Origin: Thermoleophilia bacterium
GTDB lineage: Bacteria > Actinomycetota > Thermoleophilia > RBG-16-64-13
Assembly (NCBI GenBank): GCA_026415615.1
Contig: JAOAGT010000001.1
Coordinates: forward strand, 308,572-372,571
Direction: 5' to 3'
DNA: 64,000 nucleotides
Shown here piece by piece: positions 20,954 to 33,107 of the stretch (position 1 is the first letter of the stretch; each line of letters starts with the position of its first letter). The notes beneath the pieces are model-generated. The model ran no database searches. It was not told the DNA's origin and worked only from the letters and a program-made list of their open reading frames with translations. A program made the translations under genes and the position numbers.

Positions 20954-22789
20954 CTGAACGACAAGCCGTACACGCTTTACACCGTAGAAGGCAGAACGGG
21001 AGCCCGCTGGAAGCGCCTAGTGGCGATAGTGGCCGGGGCTCTGGTCTTCTTATTGCTTGTGGGGGCGGGAGGGGCGTACTTATGGTTCCGCCAACAAGTC
21101 GCAGGGGCCAACGAACGCGTCACGCCTGAAGTCCGGGCTGCTCTTGAGGCTAAGCCTTCAAGCACCTTTGTGCCCTCGACTGTGACTGTTGCTGGCCCTG
21201 CCTCCACCACGACCGAAGTTGTGGAGTCGCCTTCAGCTATGAACATTCTTGTGCTCGGTTCAGACCGGCGGCAAGATGATTCTGGCGATCCCGGTCGTTC
21301 TGACACTATTATCCTGGTACACGTGGACCCCGACGAAGACTACCTCTCAATTCTCTCTCTGCCCCGCGACCTGCGTGTGAATGTGCCGCGGCACGGCAAG
21401 AACAAGCTCAATTACGCCTATGCTGCTGGCGGTCCGGCTCTAACCATACAGACAGTGGAGCAACTTACGGGGGTTGATATCGATCACTATCTTGAAGTGG
21501 ACTTCCAGGCTTTTCGCGACATCGTTGACGCGCTAGGCGGGGTCTATATCGACGTTGACCGCCGATACTACAACGACGATCCCCGTTATGAACTGATCAG
21601 ACTGGCCCCCGGCTACCAGCTGCTAAACGGCTCAGATGCACTGGATTACGTGCGGTTTCGCCACGACCAGAACATGGATTTCGGCCGCATGGAAAGACAG
21701 CAGATTTTTATGGCGGCGCTTCGTGAGCAAGCGATGGGTTGGGATCTACCCTTCAAGTTGCCTAGGCTGATAAGCGCTCTCTTCCACAATGTCACCACCG
21801 ACTTGGAAGCAAACGAAATTCTCAAATTGGCCTACTGGGTGATTAGACTTGACCAGGAGAACATACGCAGGCTCACATTGACTGGCGCAACAACTGACAT
21901 TGAAGGAATATCCTATGTTGTGGTGGGAGAGAACAAACTCTCCGAAGCGGTGACCGCTTTTCTTACTCCTCCCGACAAAGAGAGTTCGCCTGTTGCGCAT
22001 ACATCCTCGACTTCCACCACCACGACCGCTCTCACCACCGAAGCGGTAGATCTTTCGGGGGTAGAAGTAGATGTTCTAAACGGTAATGGCAGAGAAGGTG
22101 AGGGCGCAGCCGCAGGTAGGTGGCTCTCAGATCTGGGAGCAACAGTGGTTACGGTTGACAATGCCAACCAGAAGGTTGCCGCTACTGTTGTCGAATATCC
22201 TGGGGGTAAACTTTCCCAAGCCAGGCAGGTTGCCGCAGCTGTAGGGGCAGACAGTGTTAGACGGAACAGCAGCCGAGAGAGAGTCACGCTGCTTCTTGGG
22301 CTTGATTTCCGTCTGCCGGCTAAATATGCACTTCCTCCAAATCCGTCCAACATTCCTGACGCGGGCGGGTGGAAAGCAATTGCGCGTATGGTGCCTTTCC
22401 CGGTGCGGGCCCCTGCCTATCTGCCGCCAGGCTTTGTCTTTGTCGAGCGAATGCCGCCTACCGGAGCCACTTACGACATCAAAGTTGGAGGCGGGGTCAA
22501 GCCTGCTTTCAAGATGCTTTATCGGCTAAGGGTTGGGGGCAAGTACCTGGATGAGTATATGGGTATCACCGAAACCACGTGGACGGATGCACCGGCGGCC
22601 TGTGCTGGGAAAGAAGTCAGACGAGGGGGCAAGGTGTTTACTGTGGTGGGGAGCCGCGGCAAAGTTGACCGGGTCTGGTGGAAAGAGGACGGAGTTCTGT
22701 ACTGGGTGTCAAACACTTTAATGCATCACCTTAGCGAAGAAGAGTTACTGGCAGTCGCCGAGTCAATGATCTATATCCCGCCCGAATGA
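20954..22789 (+). CDS. LytR-CpsA-Psr (LCP) family protein 2, CTG start
   Basis: Paralogue of the preceding gene, 611 residues if started at CTG 20954. The order is short tail, membrane helix, LCP domain (about 90-320), a Thr-rich linker, a LytR_C-type domain (about 370-450, VDVLNGNGREGEGA onward) and the same DUF4367-like C-terminal domain. An in-frame TAG at 20945 closes the frame upstream, and the first usual start (GTG 21020) would remove the tail. The tail (NDKPYTLYTVEG) matches that of the first paralogue (NKKPYTIYAVEG). It begins 3 bases after the first gene's stop. Its wall role is inferred from the family. Confidence 0.88.
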   Translation: MNDKPYTLYTVEGRTGARWKRLVAIVAGALVFLLLVGAGGAYLWFRQQVAGANERVTPEVRAALEAKPSSTFVPSTVTVAGPASTTTEVVESPSAMNILVLGSDRRQDDSGDPGRSDTIILVHVDPDEDYLSILSLPRDLRVNVPRHGKNKLNYAYAAGGPALTIQTVEQLTGVDIDHYLEVDFQAFRDIVDALGGVYIDVDRRYYNDDPRYELIRLAPGYQLLNGSDALDYVRFRHDQNMDFGRMERQQIFMAALREQAMGWDLPFKLPRLISALFHNVTTDLEANEILKLAYWVIRLDQENIRRLTLTGATTDIEGISYVVVGENKLSEAVTAFLTPPDKESSPVAHTSSTSTTTTALTTEAVDLSGVEVDVLNGNGREGEGAAAGRWLSDLGATVVTVDNANQKVAATVVEYPGGKLSQARQVAAAVGADSVRRNSSRERVTLLLGLDFRLPAKYALPPNPSNIPDAGGWKAIARMVPFPVRAPAYLPPGFVFVERMPPTGATYDIKVGGGVKPAFKMLYRLRVGGKYLDEYMGITETTWTDAPAACAGKEVRRGGKVFTVVGSRGKVDRVWWKEDGVLYWVSNTLMHHLSEEELLAVAESMIYIPPE

Positions 22790-22838
22790 CGCCTTCCGTC
22801 GGAGAAGTGAGGAATCGGCGAAGTAGGGACTCTGGCTT

Positions 22839-24720
<1,882 letters not shown>

Positions 24721-24734
24721 CTGGGGGGACCGCA

Positions 24735-25847
24735 GTGTACCCAGGTGACAAGCTGGCGCGAGACGATATGCAAGACTTAAGACAAGAATCAGCAGTTCGC
24801 ACGATTGAGTGGCAAGACGGTTCAGTGGTCATGATTGACCAGCGGCTTCTGCCTCACGAGGAGGTGTACCTCCGGTGTGAAACCTGGCAGGAAGTGGCCG
24901 AAGCGATCCGCTGCATGGCTATTCGGGGGGCTCCGGCCCTAGGAGTGGCTGCGGCTATGGGTATGGCGCTTGCCGGGCGCACAGCCCTTGCTGTATGCGG
25001 AGGGGACAAGGTCAGTTTCCGAACGATGCTCCAAAATGCATCCAAGGGCCTATTCGAGACCCGCCCAACGGCTTATAACCTACCCTGGGCGCTAAAAGAG
25101 ATGGAGCGTATATGGGGCAGGGAGGATCTTTCTCCCGAAGAAGTGACTACCCTTATGGAGAAGCGAGCCGTTGAGATTTTGGAGGATGATTTGGCGCGTT
25201 GTCGTGCCATCGGCGAGTATGGAGCCGACTTGATCAAGCACGAAGAGCCAGTGATCCTTACTCACTGCAACGCAGGGGCGCTGGCCACGGCTGGTTACGG
25301 CACAGCTTTAGGAGTGGTGCGTTCGGTCTACGCTCGTAATCCCCGCCTGCGGGTGTTTGCTGACGAGACGCGTCCTCTTCTGCAGGGTGCGCGACTTACA
25401 GCTTGGGAACTATCCCGGGAAGGCATCCCTGTGGAGCTGATTACCGACAACATGGCGGGCTATTTCATGCGTCAGGGCATGATTACACATGTAGTTGTGG
25501 GAGCCGATCGGATTACCGCCAACGGGGACGTCGCCAATAAGATTGGAACTTATATGGTTTCCGTGCTTGCTCGAGAGCATGGAATTCCTTTCTATGTGGC
25601 GGCTCCTTTCTCTACAATTGATCTTTCTCTTCCAGACGGAAGCCATATTCCTATAGAAGAGCGTGCTCCGGAGGAAGTGATAGGGTTCGGGGGCGTGCGT
25701 TGGGCGCCTGTTGGGGTTTCCGTGCGCAACCCTGCTTTTGATGTGACTCCGGCAACAAATGTGACGGCCATTATTACCGAGCGTGGAGTTGCTTTTCCTC
25801 CGTACGAGGAGAGTCTAAGAAGACTGGAGGCAACATGCGGGCAATGA
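24735..25847 (+). CDS. mtnA: Methylthioribose-1-phosphate isomerase
   Basis: Methionine salvage enzyme converting 5-methylthioribose 1-phosphate to the ribulose form. Catalytic motifs [18 protein letters not shown] (cysteine) and [17 protein letters not shown] (aspartate) are both intact. The GTG at 24735 follows GGGGGG with six-base spacing; an upstream start at 24702 and an ATG at 24768 are also possible, and the conserved part begins at VRTIEWQDG. About 370 residues. No other mtn genes are present in the window, so the fate of the product is open (a full salvage pathway elsewhere, or a shunt). Confidence 0.93.
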   Translation: MYPGDKLARDDMQDLRQESAVRTIEWQDGSVVMIDQRLLPHEEVYLRCETWQEVAEAIRCMAIRGAPALGVAAAMGMALAGRTALAVCGGDKVSFRTMLQNASKGLFETRPTAYNLPWALKEMERIWGREDLSPEEVTTLMEKRAVEILEDDLARCRAIGEYGADLIKHEEPVILTHCNAGALATAGYGTALGVVRSVYARNPRLRVFADETRPLLQGARLTAWELSREGIPVELITDNMAGYFMRQGMITHVVVGADRITANGDVANKIGTYMVSVLAREHGIPFYVAAPFSTIDLSLPDGSHIPIEERAPEEVIGFGGVRWAPVGVSVRNPAFDVTPATNVTAIITERGVAFPPYEESLRRLEATCGQ

Positions 25848-26842
25848 TAATGGCGGCAGGAATAGGGACGAGGCTTCGTCCTTTGACGGAACTGGTACCC
25901 AAACCAATGGCTCCTATTGTCAATCGCCCTGCCTTGTACCACATTTTGCGTCTCCTTAGGCTTCACGGCGTTCGCGAGGTGGTAATAAATCTGCATCATC
26001 TACCCGACGCGATTACGAGCTACTTTGGAGATGGCTCGGCCTTAGGCATGGAGATTCGCTACTCGTATGAGCCGGAACTCCTCGGAACCGCAGGGGGAGT
26101 GAAGAACAACGCTGACTTTCTGGGCGTGGACACTTTTCTTGTACTGAGCGGAGACGCTTTGACCGATGTCGACCTTACTGGTCTCATCTCTGCCCATCGG
26201 CGTCACGGCGGCCTTGCGACTATGGCGGTCAAAGAAGTGCTCGATCCCACCCAGTATGGGGTCGTGGTGGCCAACGACGAAGACCGTGTTGTGGGGTTCC
26301 AAGAGAAGCCGTCGCTTGAGGAGGCCAAGTCACGCCTGTGCAACTGCGGCATATATGTGTTTGAGCCGGAGATACTCTCCCATATTCCCGAGGGACGCTT
26401 TGATGATTTCGGGCGGCGCGTGTTTCCCGATCTAGTGCGGCAACATGCTCCCTTCTACATCTACGAGGTCTCGGGATATTGGAGCGATGTGGGTAACGTG
26501 CGCGAATACTTGCGTGGTAATGCCGACGCGCTTGCCGGCCGGGTCGCTGTCGAAGTCCCAGGTCAGCAGGTAAGGCCTGGGGTTTGGATGGAAGAGGGGG
26601 CCAAAATGGCTGCTTCAGTTCGTCTCGAAGCTCCCGTACTGATTGGCAAGGGGTGCGTCATAGAGGAAGGGGCGATCATCGAAGGGCCTTGTGTGCTCGG
26701 TGAGGGGTGTTCAGTGGGACCTAGGGCGTGGCTCAGCCGCTGCGTACTGCTTCCGGGCGTAACGGTGCCAGCGGGGGCCATGGTGATGGATGGCGTGCTT
26801 GCTCAGAATTCATGGGCGGGTGCGCCCTCCGGTTCTGCTTAG
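25835..26842 (+). CDS. NDP-sugar nucleotidyltransferase (mannose-1-phosphate guanylyltransferase-like)
   Basis: A 335-residue sugar-nucleotide pyrophosphorylase. The N-terminal GT-A-like domain starts with [20 protein letters not shown], the NTP and metal-binding signature. The VLSGDALTD and VGFQEKPS motifs follow, and a left-handed beta-helix C-terminus (hexapeptide-like [17 protein letters not shown]) starts near 250. Substrate specificity (mannose-1-P versus glucose-1-P) cannot be read from the sequence. The ATG overlaps the end of mtnA by 13 bases, although no metabolic link is obvious. Confidence 0.88.
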   Translation: MRAMIMAAGIGTRLRPLTELVPKPMAPIVNRPALYHILRLLRLHGVREVVINLHHLPDAITSYFGDGSALGMEIRYSYEPELLGTAGGVKNNADFLGVDTFLVLSGDALTDVDLTGLISAHRRHGGLATMAVKEVLDPTQYGVVVANDEDRVVGFQEKPSLEEAKSRLCNCGIYVFEPEILSHIPEGRFDDFGRRVFPDLVRQHAPFYIYEVSGYWSDVGNVREYLRGNADALAGRVAVEVPGQQVRPGVWMEEGAKMAASVRLEAPVLIGKGCVIEEGAIIEGPCVLGEGCSVGPRAWLSRCVLLPGVTVPAGAMVMDGVLAQNSWAGAPSGSA

Positions 26843-26869
26843 GGCTTAAGCCTTCTTGGGAGGCGGTCA

Positions 26870-27685
26870 ATGGGTCTGCGAGGCGCTGTGGGACCTCTGC
26901 TTTATGCAGAGCGCCGAGAGAGGGTTAGGACCGCCTTTTGTCAGGTGGCCGAGTCGGTCCTAGACGTACTGTTTCCTCCTCGGTGTGTGGGCTGCGGCGA
27001 CTTCGAAACCTACCTATGTTTGCGTTGCCGAGCTTCGTTGCAGGAAATTGGCGAAGGCTGTTGCCCGAGGTGCGGAGAACCCGACGCGACACCTGTTCTC
27101 GGTTCCCAGTGCGCTGCCTGTGTGGGTCGAGAGTCAAGTTTCGTCGGAGCTAGGGCTGCTTTTGTGCACAAAGGGGCGGCGCGAGAGTTGGTCGGTCAGT
27201 TCAAGTCTGGCGGCCAGTTAGCTCTCGGTCGGTTGATGGCGGAGCTTGCAAGGCCAGCATTCACGAGACTGGTAGGTTCCCTAGGGGATCCCAAAGAGGT
27301 GGTCATCACCTGGGTGCCCTGTCACAAGCGGACCAAACAGCGTCGCGGCTACAATCAGGCGGAGGTCTTATGTCGGCTGTTTTGCGAGGGCTCACCGGGC
27401 TACGCGGGGGCGGGGCTTCTCTGCAAAGTGCGGCATACCAAGCAGCAAAAGGAGTTGGACCGTGCAGCTAGACAAAAGAATCTGCGCGGAGTGTTTGCAA
27501 TGGAGCCAGGTTGGCAAGCGCGCCTTCCTGTTCACGCAAGAGTTCTGGTTGTCGTGGACGACGTCTTCACGACCGGAGCCACGGCGCATGAGGTAGGGTC
27601 AGTACTACGGCAGGCGACGGGTTTTCCGGTCTACGTTTTCACGTTTTCGCGTGCTGTCTTGCCGAGTCGGGAGATACACGACTGA
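26870..27685 (+). CDS. comF: ComF family phosphoribosyltransferase-like protein
   Basis: A 271-residue protein with an N-terminal zinc-finger-like region (CVGCGDFETYLCLRC and CCPRCGEPD) and a C-terminal type I phosphoribosyltransferase fold bearing the PRPP motif VLVVVDDVFTTGAT near 225-238. ComF homologues act in DNA uptake or related DNA metabolism; no other competence gene is nearby. The position upstream of hpf and secA matches the comF-hpf-secA order of many Gram-positive bacteria. Confidence 0.9.
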   Translation: MGLRGAVGPLLYAERRERVRTAFCQVAESVLDVLFPPRCVGCGDFETYLCLRCRASLQEIGEGCCPRCGEPDATPVLGSQCAACVGRESSFVGARAAFVHKGAARELVGQFKSGGQLALGRLMAELARPAFTRLVGSLGDPKEVVITWVPCHKRTKQRRGYNQAEVLCRLFCEGSPGYAGAGLLCKVRHTKQQKELDRAARQKNLRGVFAMEPGWQARLPVHARVLVVVDDVFTTGATAHEVGSVLRQATGFPVYVFTFSRAVLPSREIHD

Positions 27686-27799
27686 GGAGGTGCGAGGATA
27701 AGAGAGTGTATGGTATCTTACACAGTTCCCCGTTTACCGGGAATGATCAGACCCCGGCCAGTTTGATGTATACCAAGTTGAGCAAGGAGTGAGACCGTC

Positions 27800-28366
27800 G
27801 TGAACCTTACGGTCAAAGGAAGAAATCTAGTTCTTACAGATGCTATCGAGAGCTATGCCCGCGAGAAGATTGGCAAACTGGGCAAATATCTGGCTGATGG
27901 CGTGCGCTGCGAAGTGGAGCTTTGGACGGAGAAGAATCCCAGCATATCCGACAATCAGGTAGTGGAGGTTACCATCTTCACCAAAGGCCCGGTAATCAGA
28001 GCGCGGGAGGCTTCGCCGGACATCTATGCTTCCATCGATCTTGTGTGCGAGAAGCTTGAGCGACAGGTGAAGAAGTACCGGGGAAAACTGATCGCCCGTT
28101 CTCAGGGCGCCCACAAAGAAGCCCTTGCCTCTGCCGGGTTCCAACCGATTGAGGAAGCAGAGGAGCCCGCGGAGGACACGGTGTGGCCTCGCATTGTCAA
28201 GACCAAACAGTTCATGGTAAAGCCGATGACTCCGGAAGAAGCGGCTTTGCAGCTTGAGATGGTGGGGCACGATTTCTTTGTTTTTACAAATTCGGAGACA
28301 AATGAGCTCGCGGTTGTTTACCGCCGGCGCGATGGCAACTACGGTCTCATAGAAGCACAGAGATAG
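27800..28366 (+). CDS. hpf: Ribosome hibernation promoting factor, long form
   Basis: A 188-residue factor that binds the small subunit and promotes 100S ribosome dimers in stationary phase. The N-terminal S30AE domain (about 1-100, [15 protein letters not shown]) is followed by a linker and the C-terminal dimerisation domain ([23 protein letters not shown] and [13 protein letters not shown]) that defines the long form of Gram-positive bacteria. GTG start. It is preceded by a 114-base gap with no convincing promoter, although a stress-sigma promoter would be expected for this family. Confidence 0.95.
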   Translation: MNLTVKGRNLVLTDAIESYAREKIGKLGKYLADGVRCEVELWTEKNPSISDNQVVEVTIFTKGPVIRAREASPDIYASIDLVCEKLERQVKKYRGKLIARSQGAHKEALASAGFQPIEEAEEPAEDTVWPRIVKTKQFMVKPMTPEEAALQLEMVGHDFFVFTNSETNELAVVYRRRDGNYGLIEAQR

Positions 28367-28463
28367 AAGAAGCCAACAGAAAAGTTACAGTCCGTGGTCA
28401 GTGGCCAGGCTCTCGCGTGTGTCTGGCTGTGATCAGGCGTGTTCAGGCAAGAAGGCGCGGCCA

Positions 28464-31073
28464 ATGTTGAAAGTATTCGAAAAGGTACTTCGGCTGGGTG
28501 AGGGGAAAAAGCTCAAGCAGCTGCAGGAAGTAGTGACCAAAGTGGGTGCTCTGGAAAGCGAGATGCAACGGCTTTCCGATGGCGCCCTTCGCGCCAAGAC
28601 CGACGAGTTCAAGGAACGTCTGGCCCAAGGAGAAACACTCGACGACCTGATGCCCGAGGCTTTCGCGGTAGTGCGGGAAGCAGCCCGGCGCACGGTGGGC
28701 ATGCGCCCGTTTGATGTACAGATAATGGGCGCTGTAGTTCTCCACCAGGGCAACATTGCCGAGATGAAAACAGGTGAGGGAAAGACGCTGGTCGCGACCA
28801 TGCCCGCCTACCTCAATGCCCTTACTGGCCGCGGGGTGCATGTGGTCACGGTGAATGACTACCTGGCGTCGCGCGATGCCGAGTGGATGGGGCCCATCTA
28901 CGAGTTTCTCGGCCTGACTGTTGCTGCGCTGCAGAACAGCATGGATTCAGCCGAGCGTCGCAAAGCCTATCAGGCTGACATTACCTATGGCACTAACACC
29001 GAGTTTGGCTTCGACTATCTCCGGGACAACATGGTGCTCAGCCTTGACCAGCAGGTGCAGCGGGGCCATTACTACTGCATCATAGACGAGGTGGACTCCA
29101 TACTAATCGACGAAGCTCGTACTCCACTCATTATCTCCGGTCCCGGTGAGCGAGCCGCCAAGACTTACTATCAGTTTGCCCGCATCGTGCGTCGGCTCAA
29201 GCCGGGGATCGACTATGAGGTTGACGAGAAAAAGCGCACTGTGACCATCACCGACGAGGGGCTGGTCAAGGTCGAGAAGGAATTGGGAATTGACAACATT
29301 TACGAGGATCCCTCTGGGCAGCTGGTCAATCACCTTATTCAGGCGCTACGGGCCGAGGCATTGTTTAAGCGCGACCGAGACTACCTCGTGCAAAACGGAG
29401 AGGTAAAGATTATTGATGAGTTCACTGGCCGGATTCTTGAGGGACGTCGCTATTCTGAGGGACTTCATCAAGCCATTGAGGCCCGTGAAGGGGTAAGGAT
29501 CAAAGAAGAAAATCAGACTCTCGCCACGATCACGCTGCAGAACTACTTCAGGTTGTACGAGAAGCTGGCTGGTATGACGGGCACGGCGGCCACCGAGGCC
29601 GATGAATTCCGCCAGATTTACAACATGGAGGTAGTGGTTATCCCTACCAACGTGCCCATGATCCGGGAAGATCGAAACGATCTCATCTTTAAAACTGAGA
29701 GAGCTAAGTTTAAAGCGGCGGTAGAGATCATCGAGGATTGTTATCGCCGCAAGCAGCCGATCTTGGTGGGGACTATCTCTGTGGAGAAGTCTGAGCGACT
29801 TTCAGAGATGCTCAAGCGGCGGGGAATTCCTCACGAGGTGCTAAATGCCAAGCACCACGCAAGGGAGGCGGCTATCATTGCCCAGGCCGGCCAGCCAGGG
29901 GCTGTCACCATCGCTACCAACATGGCGGGCCGAGGTGTAGACATCAAGCTAGGCGAAGGGGTGGCCGAGCTCGGCGGACTCTTTGTGCTGGGCACTGAGC
30001 GCCACGAGGCTCGCCGGGTGGACAACCAGTTGCGAGGTCGGGCCGGACGTCAGGGCGATCCGGGCGTAACCCAGTTTGTCATCTCGTTAGAAGATGACCT
30101 CATGCGGATTTTCGGAGGGGATCGCATCCACCGCCTCATGGACCGGTTGGGGATAGACGAGGACACGCCGATCGAACACAATCTGATCTCCCGCTCGGTG
30201 GAGAGCGCTCAGAAACGGGTGGAGGAGCAGAACTTTGAAATCCGCAAGAGAGTACTCGAATACGACGATGTCCTTAACCTACAGCGCAAGGTTGTCTACG
30301 GCGAACGACAGCGCATTTTGGCTGGCGAGGATTTGCGCGAGGATGTTCTGAACATTATTGAGCGTGTGCTGCGGGGTCAGGTCGAGGCTTTCACCGCTGT
30401 TTCGCGATTTTCTGAGGACTGGGATTTTGACGATCTGGTCACCACGCTGCGCGGGTTCTTCCCTACAACACTCACCCCTGGGTCGCTAAAGGCAAGGGGG
30501 CAGCTTGATGCCGACGAGCTGGCTGATCTGGTGGTGGAGGATGCAATCCGAATCTACGAGGCCAAGGAGCAGCGGTTTGGCTCAGAAGCGATGCGGGCTC
30601 TTGAGCGGTGGATTTTACTTCGCACCATTGACGCCAAATGGCGCGATCATCTGTACGAAATGGACTACCTGCGGGAGGGAATAGGTCTCCGCGCGCTTGC
30701 TCAGCGGGACCCGCTGGTTGAATACAAGAACGAGGCCTACCGCATGTTCCAAGAGATGATGGAGGCTATCCAGCAAGATTTCGTGCGTTACCTCTACCAT
30801 CTCGAGCTTGCTCGGCCTGAGCAACCACGGGAGACTGTTCCCATTCGCGATCTCGCTTACTCAGGCGGGGAAGCAGCGCTTGCTCAGCGGTTTGCTGCGC
30901 CTTCGCCTGCTCTTCAGCCGGTCGGAGTGCGAGATAACTCGGCGGAGGCTTACCAAGCTGCACAACAAGCTACTCGTACGGTGGTCGCTCCGCGTCGGGT
31001 GACCAAAGTTGGGCGGAACGAACCTTGCCCCTGTGGCAGTGGCAAGAAATACAAGAAGTGCTGCGGGGCTTAA
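28464..31073 (+). CDS. secA: Protein translocase ATPase SecA
   Basis: Motor ATPase of the Sec pathway, 869 residues from the ATG at 28464, which gives [18 protein letters not shown], the normal N-terminus. A GTG at 28401 would add 21 unconserved residues. Walker A MKTGEGKT is near residue 101 and Walker B IIDEVDSI near 206. The preprotein cross-linking, helical-scaffold and HWD domains follow. The C-terminal zinc motif [13 protein letters not shown] is intact. A single secA gene is seen, directly downstream of hpf. Confidence 0.97.
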   Translation: MLKVFEKVLRLGEGKKLKQLQEVVTKVGALESEMQRLSDGALRAKTDEFKERLAQGETLDDLMPEAFAVVREAARRTVGMRPFDVQIMGAVVLHQGNIAEMKTGEGKTLVATMPAYLNALTGRGVHVVTVNDYLASRDAEWMGPIYEFLGLTVAALQNSMDSAERRKAYQADITYGTNTEFGFDYLRDNMVLSLDQQVQRGHYYCIIDEVDSILIDEARTPLIISGPGERAAKTYYQFARIVRRLKPGIDYEVDEKKRTVTITDEGLVKVEKELGIDNIYEDPSGQLVNHLIQALRAEALFKRDRDYLVQNGEVKIIDEFTGRILEGRRYSEGLHQAIEAREGVRIKEENQTLATITLQNYFRLYEKLAGMTGTAATEADEFRQIYNMEVVVIPTNVPMIREDRNDLIFKTERAKFKAAVEIIEDCYRRKQPILVGTISVEKSERLSEMLKRRGIPHEVLNAKHHAREAAIIAQAGQPGAVTIATNMAGRGVDIKLGEGVAELGGLFVLGTERHEARRVDNQLRGRAGRQGDPGVTQFVISLEDDLMRIFGGDRIHRLMDRLGIDEDTPIEHNLISRSVESAQKRVEEQNFEIRKRVLEYDDVLNLQRKVVYGERQRILAGEDLREDVLNIIERVLRGQVEAFTAVSRFSEDWDFDDLVTTLRGFFPTTLTPGSLKARGQLDADELADLVVEDAIRIYEAKEQRFGSEAMRALERWILLRTIDAKWRDHLYEMDYLREGIGLRALAQRDPLVEYKNEAYRMFQEMMEAIQQDFVRYLYHLELARPEQPRETVPIRDLAYSGGEAALAQRFAAPSPALQPVGVRDNSAEAYQAAQQATRTVVAPRRVTKVGRNEPCPCGSGKKYKKCCGA

Positions 31074-31113
31074 AAGAAAGATAAACACACAAGAGCTGGG
31101 GCAACTGCAGAGG

Positions 31114-31141
31114 TTGCAGCCTCCGGCCTGATGTGTATACT
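31114..31141 (+). promoter_or_regulatory. Candidate promoter of prfB
   Basis: TTGCAG at 31114-31119 and TATACT at 31136-31141 are spaced by 16 bases. The -10 element ends nine bases before the prfB ATG at 31151, so the mRNA would have almost no leader. No ribosome binding site is visible before the ATG, which fits leaderless initiation. Confidence 0.45.
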
Positions 31142-31150
31142 GCGCAAGAC

Positions 31151-32321
31151 ATGGCTGAGAAGACACAAAATAAGACGGCATCCCTTGTCGAATATCGCGA
31201 GCTCCTCTCCAATCTCAGGGAGAAGTTTGCGTGGGCAAGGGACTATCTTTGACCCCGAAACTACCAAGCGCGACATTGCTGCCCTAGAGGACGAGATGCG
31301 TGCGCCTGGTTTTTGGGATGACCAGGCTAGGGCTCAACAAGTGAGCACGCGTTACAGTCGCCTGCGTAGTCGGTTGGAGGACTACGAAAACCTTCGTGCT
31401 CAGATGGCCGATTTTGAGGCCTTGATCGAGCTGGCCGAAGAGGAGTGCGTGGCTGACCAGGTCCCTGAGGAATTGGCTGAGGAGATTGAACGCCTAAGCG
31501 CAGCCCTTGGCCAGGAACTCGAGCGCTTGGAAGAAGAAAGTCTTTTTACTGGCGAGTTTGATGCCGGTGACGCCATAGTCAGCATTCATCCTGGTGCTGG
31601 TGGTACCGAGAGCCAGGACTGGGCCGAGATGCTGCTTCGCATGTACCTACGCTGGGCTCAGTCCAGAGGATTTACTGTCGAGCTAAACGAAGTGACAGAG
31701 GGCGAGGAAGCTGGCATCAAGAGCGCGACCTTCACGGTGCACGGTCGAAATGCCTACGGGCTTCTTTCCACCGAGAGAGGTGTCCACAGACTCGTGCGTA
31801 TCTCGCCGTTTGATGCAAACGCCAGGCGCCACACCTCCTTTGCTTCGGTTGATGTGACTCCGTTGGTAGAAGGTCCCATTGACGTGGAAATTGATGAGAA
31901 AGACTTGCGGATCGAGACGTACCGGTCTTCGGGGGCCGGCGGCCAACACGTCAACAAGACTGATTCGGCAGTCCGCATAACTCATTTACCGACGAGGATC
32001 GTAGTTCAGTGTCAAAACGAACGCTCGCAGATCCAAAACCGCGAGACAGCCATGCGTATGCTCAAAAGTAAACTGCTGCAGTACGAGCGTGAGAAGCACG
32101 AACAGGAGTTAGCGCGCGAAAAGGGTGAGCAAAAGGAAATCGCTTGGGGGAATCAGATCAGATCGTATGTGCTTGCCCCGTACACTTTGGTCAAAGATCA
32201 CCGGACGAATTACGAGAAGGGAAACGTTGCGGCTGTGCTAGATGGGGCAATTGACGATTTTATCCGCGAGTACATCCGGCAGAAGTCTACGGGAAGACTG
32301 GGGAAGCGCTCGGGGCAGTGA
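31151..32321 (+). CDS. prfB: Peptide chain release factor 2, made by programmed +1 frameshift
   Basis: Class I release factor for UAA and UGA. The first 33 codons start at ATG 31151 and end at CTT followed by an in-frame TGA (31250-31252). A +1 shift on CTT continues into the main frame from GAC at 31251, giving about 389 residues that read ...ARDYLDPETTKRDIA. The GGQ motif is at 263-265 (AGGQHV) in the shifted product. Without the shift the open frame begins with residues unlike any RF2, whereas with it the N-terminus is canonical (EYRELLSNLREKF). Neighbours are secA upstream and ftsE downstream. Confidence 0.95.
31238..31253 (+). promoter_or_regulatory. RF2 autoregulatory frameshift site
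   Basis: AAGGGACTATCTTTGAC spans this position. It contains a ribosome-binding-like AAGGGA, a short spacer, the slippery CTT and the UGA stop followed by C, a poor termination context. It differs little from the classical prfB recoding signal. When RF2 is scarce, termination at this UGA slows and frameshifting rises, restoring RF2. Confidence 0.93.
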
Positions 32322-32423
32322 GGTTGCGGACATCTGGGCGGGTTTGTGTGCGACCGAAAAGGCTTTCTGCTTTTTGCGCAGAATTAAAAATGGACAGACG
32401 ATAACGGAGGTCAATAAGATTCC

Positions 32424-33107
32424 GTGATCAAGTTTGAAGATGTCACCAAGATCTACCCTCCAAGCACGGTAGGGCTAGAAAGAGTAACGCTCGAGATCGA
32501 AAAGGGCGAGTTTGTTTTTCTGGTTGGTCCGTCAGGCTCCGGCAAGTCGACCTTTATACGCTTGTTGCTCAGGGAAATTCAGCCTGACCGCGGCCGGGTA
32601 ATCGTGGGGGGTAAGGATCTCGCCACTTTGCGGAGCTGGAAAGTGCCCTATCTGCGGCGCAACATCGGCTGCGTGTTTCAGGACTTCAAGTTACTTCCTA
32701 ATAAAACGGCGCTAGAAAACGTCATGTACGCACTTCTTGTGACAGGCAGCGCCAACTCTGCTTCCAAGAAGAGGGCGATCGAGATCCTGAACTTGGTTGG
32801 GCTTGGGCACAAGATCGACAGCTACCCTCACGAGCTCTCCGGAGGAGAGCAGCAGCGCGTGTCGATAGCCCGGGCGTTTGTGAATCATCCTCCGCTACTG
32901 GTGGCCGACGAGCCTACAGGAAACCTCGACCCGGAGACCTCGCTGGGTATCATGCAGCTCCTCTACAGGATCAACAAGACCGGCACCACTGTGATTATGG
33001 CCACTCATGACCGCGAGATGGTGGACCGCATGCGTCGCCGTGTCATTGCTCTAGAGGCAGGACGAGTAGTGCGGGATCAGAAACGGGGTGGCTATGGGGA
33101 AGATTAG
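32424..33107 (+). CDS. ftsE: Cell division ATP-binding protein FtsE
   Basis: ABC ATPase that works with FtsX to activate murein hydrolases at division. It has 227 residues, with Walker A GPSGSGKS at 35-42, the signature ELSGGEQQRVSIARA and Walker [17 protein letters not shown] start at 32424; the nearest GGAGG (32406-32410) is 13 bases away, an unusually long spacing. The 102-base gap upstream shows no strong promoter. Its end overlaps the start of ftsX. Confidence 0.95.
   Translation: MIKFEDVTKIYPPSTVGLERVTLEIEKGEFVFLVGPSGSGKSTFIRLLLREIQPDRGRVIVGGKDLATLRSWKVPYLRRNIGCVFQDFKLLPNKTALENVMYALLVTGSANSASKKRAIEILNLVGLGHKIDSYPHELSGGEQQRVSIARAFVNHPPLLVADEPTGNLDPETSLGIMQLLYRINKTGTTVIMATHDREMVDRMRRRVIALEAGRVVRDQKRGGYGED

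Noticed and set aside
22790-22838. SAH or SAM riboswitch ahead of the ahcY cluster
   Set aside because: The gap is only 49 bases and shows no conserved aptamer core.
27686-27799. Possible promoter or stress-sigma site before hpf
   Set aside because: TTTACC and TATACC hexamers are present but with impossible spacing (30 bases); no acceptable pair was found.
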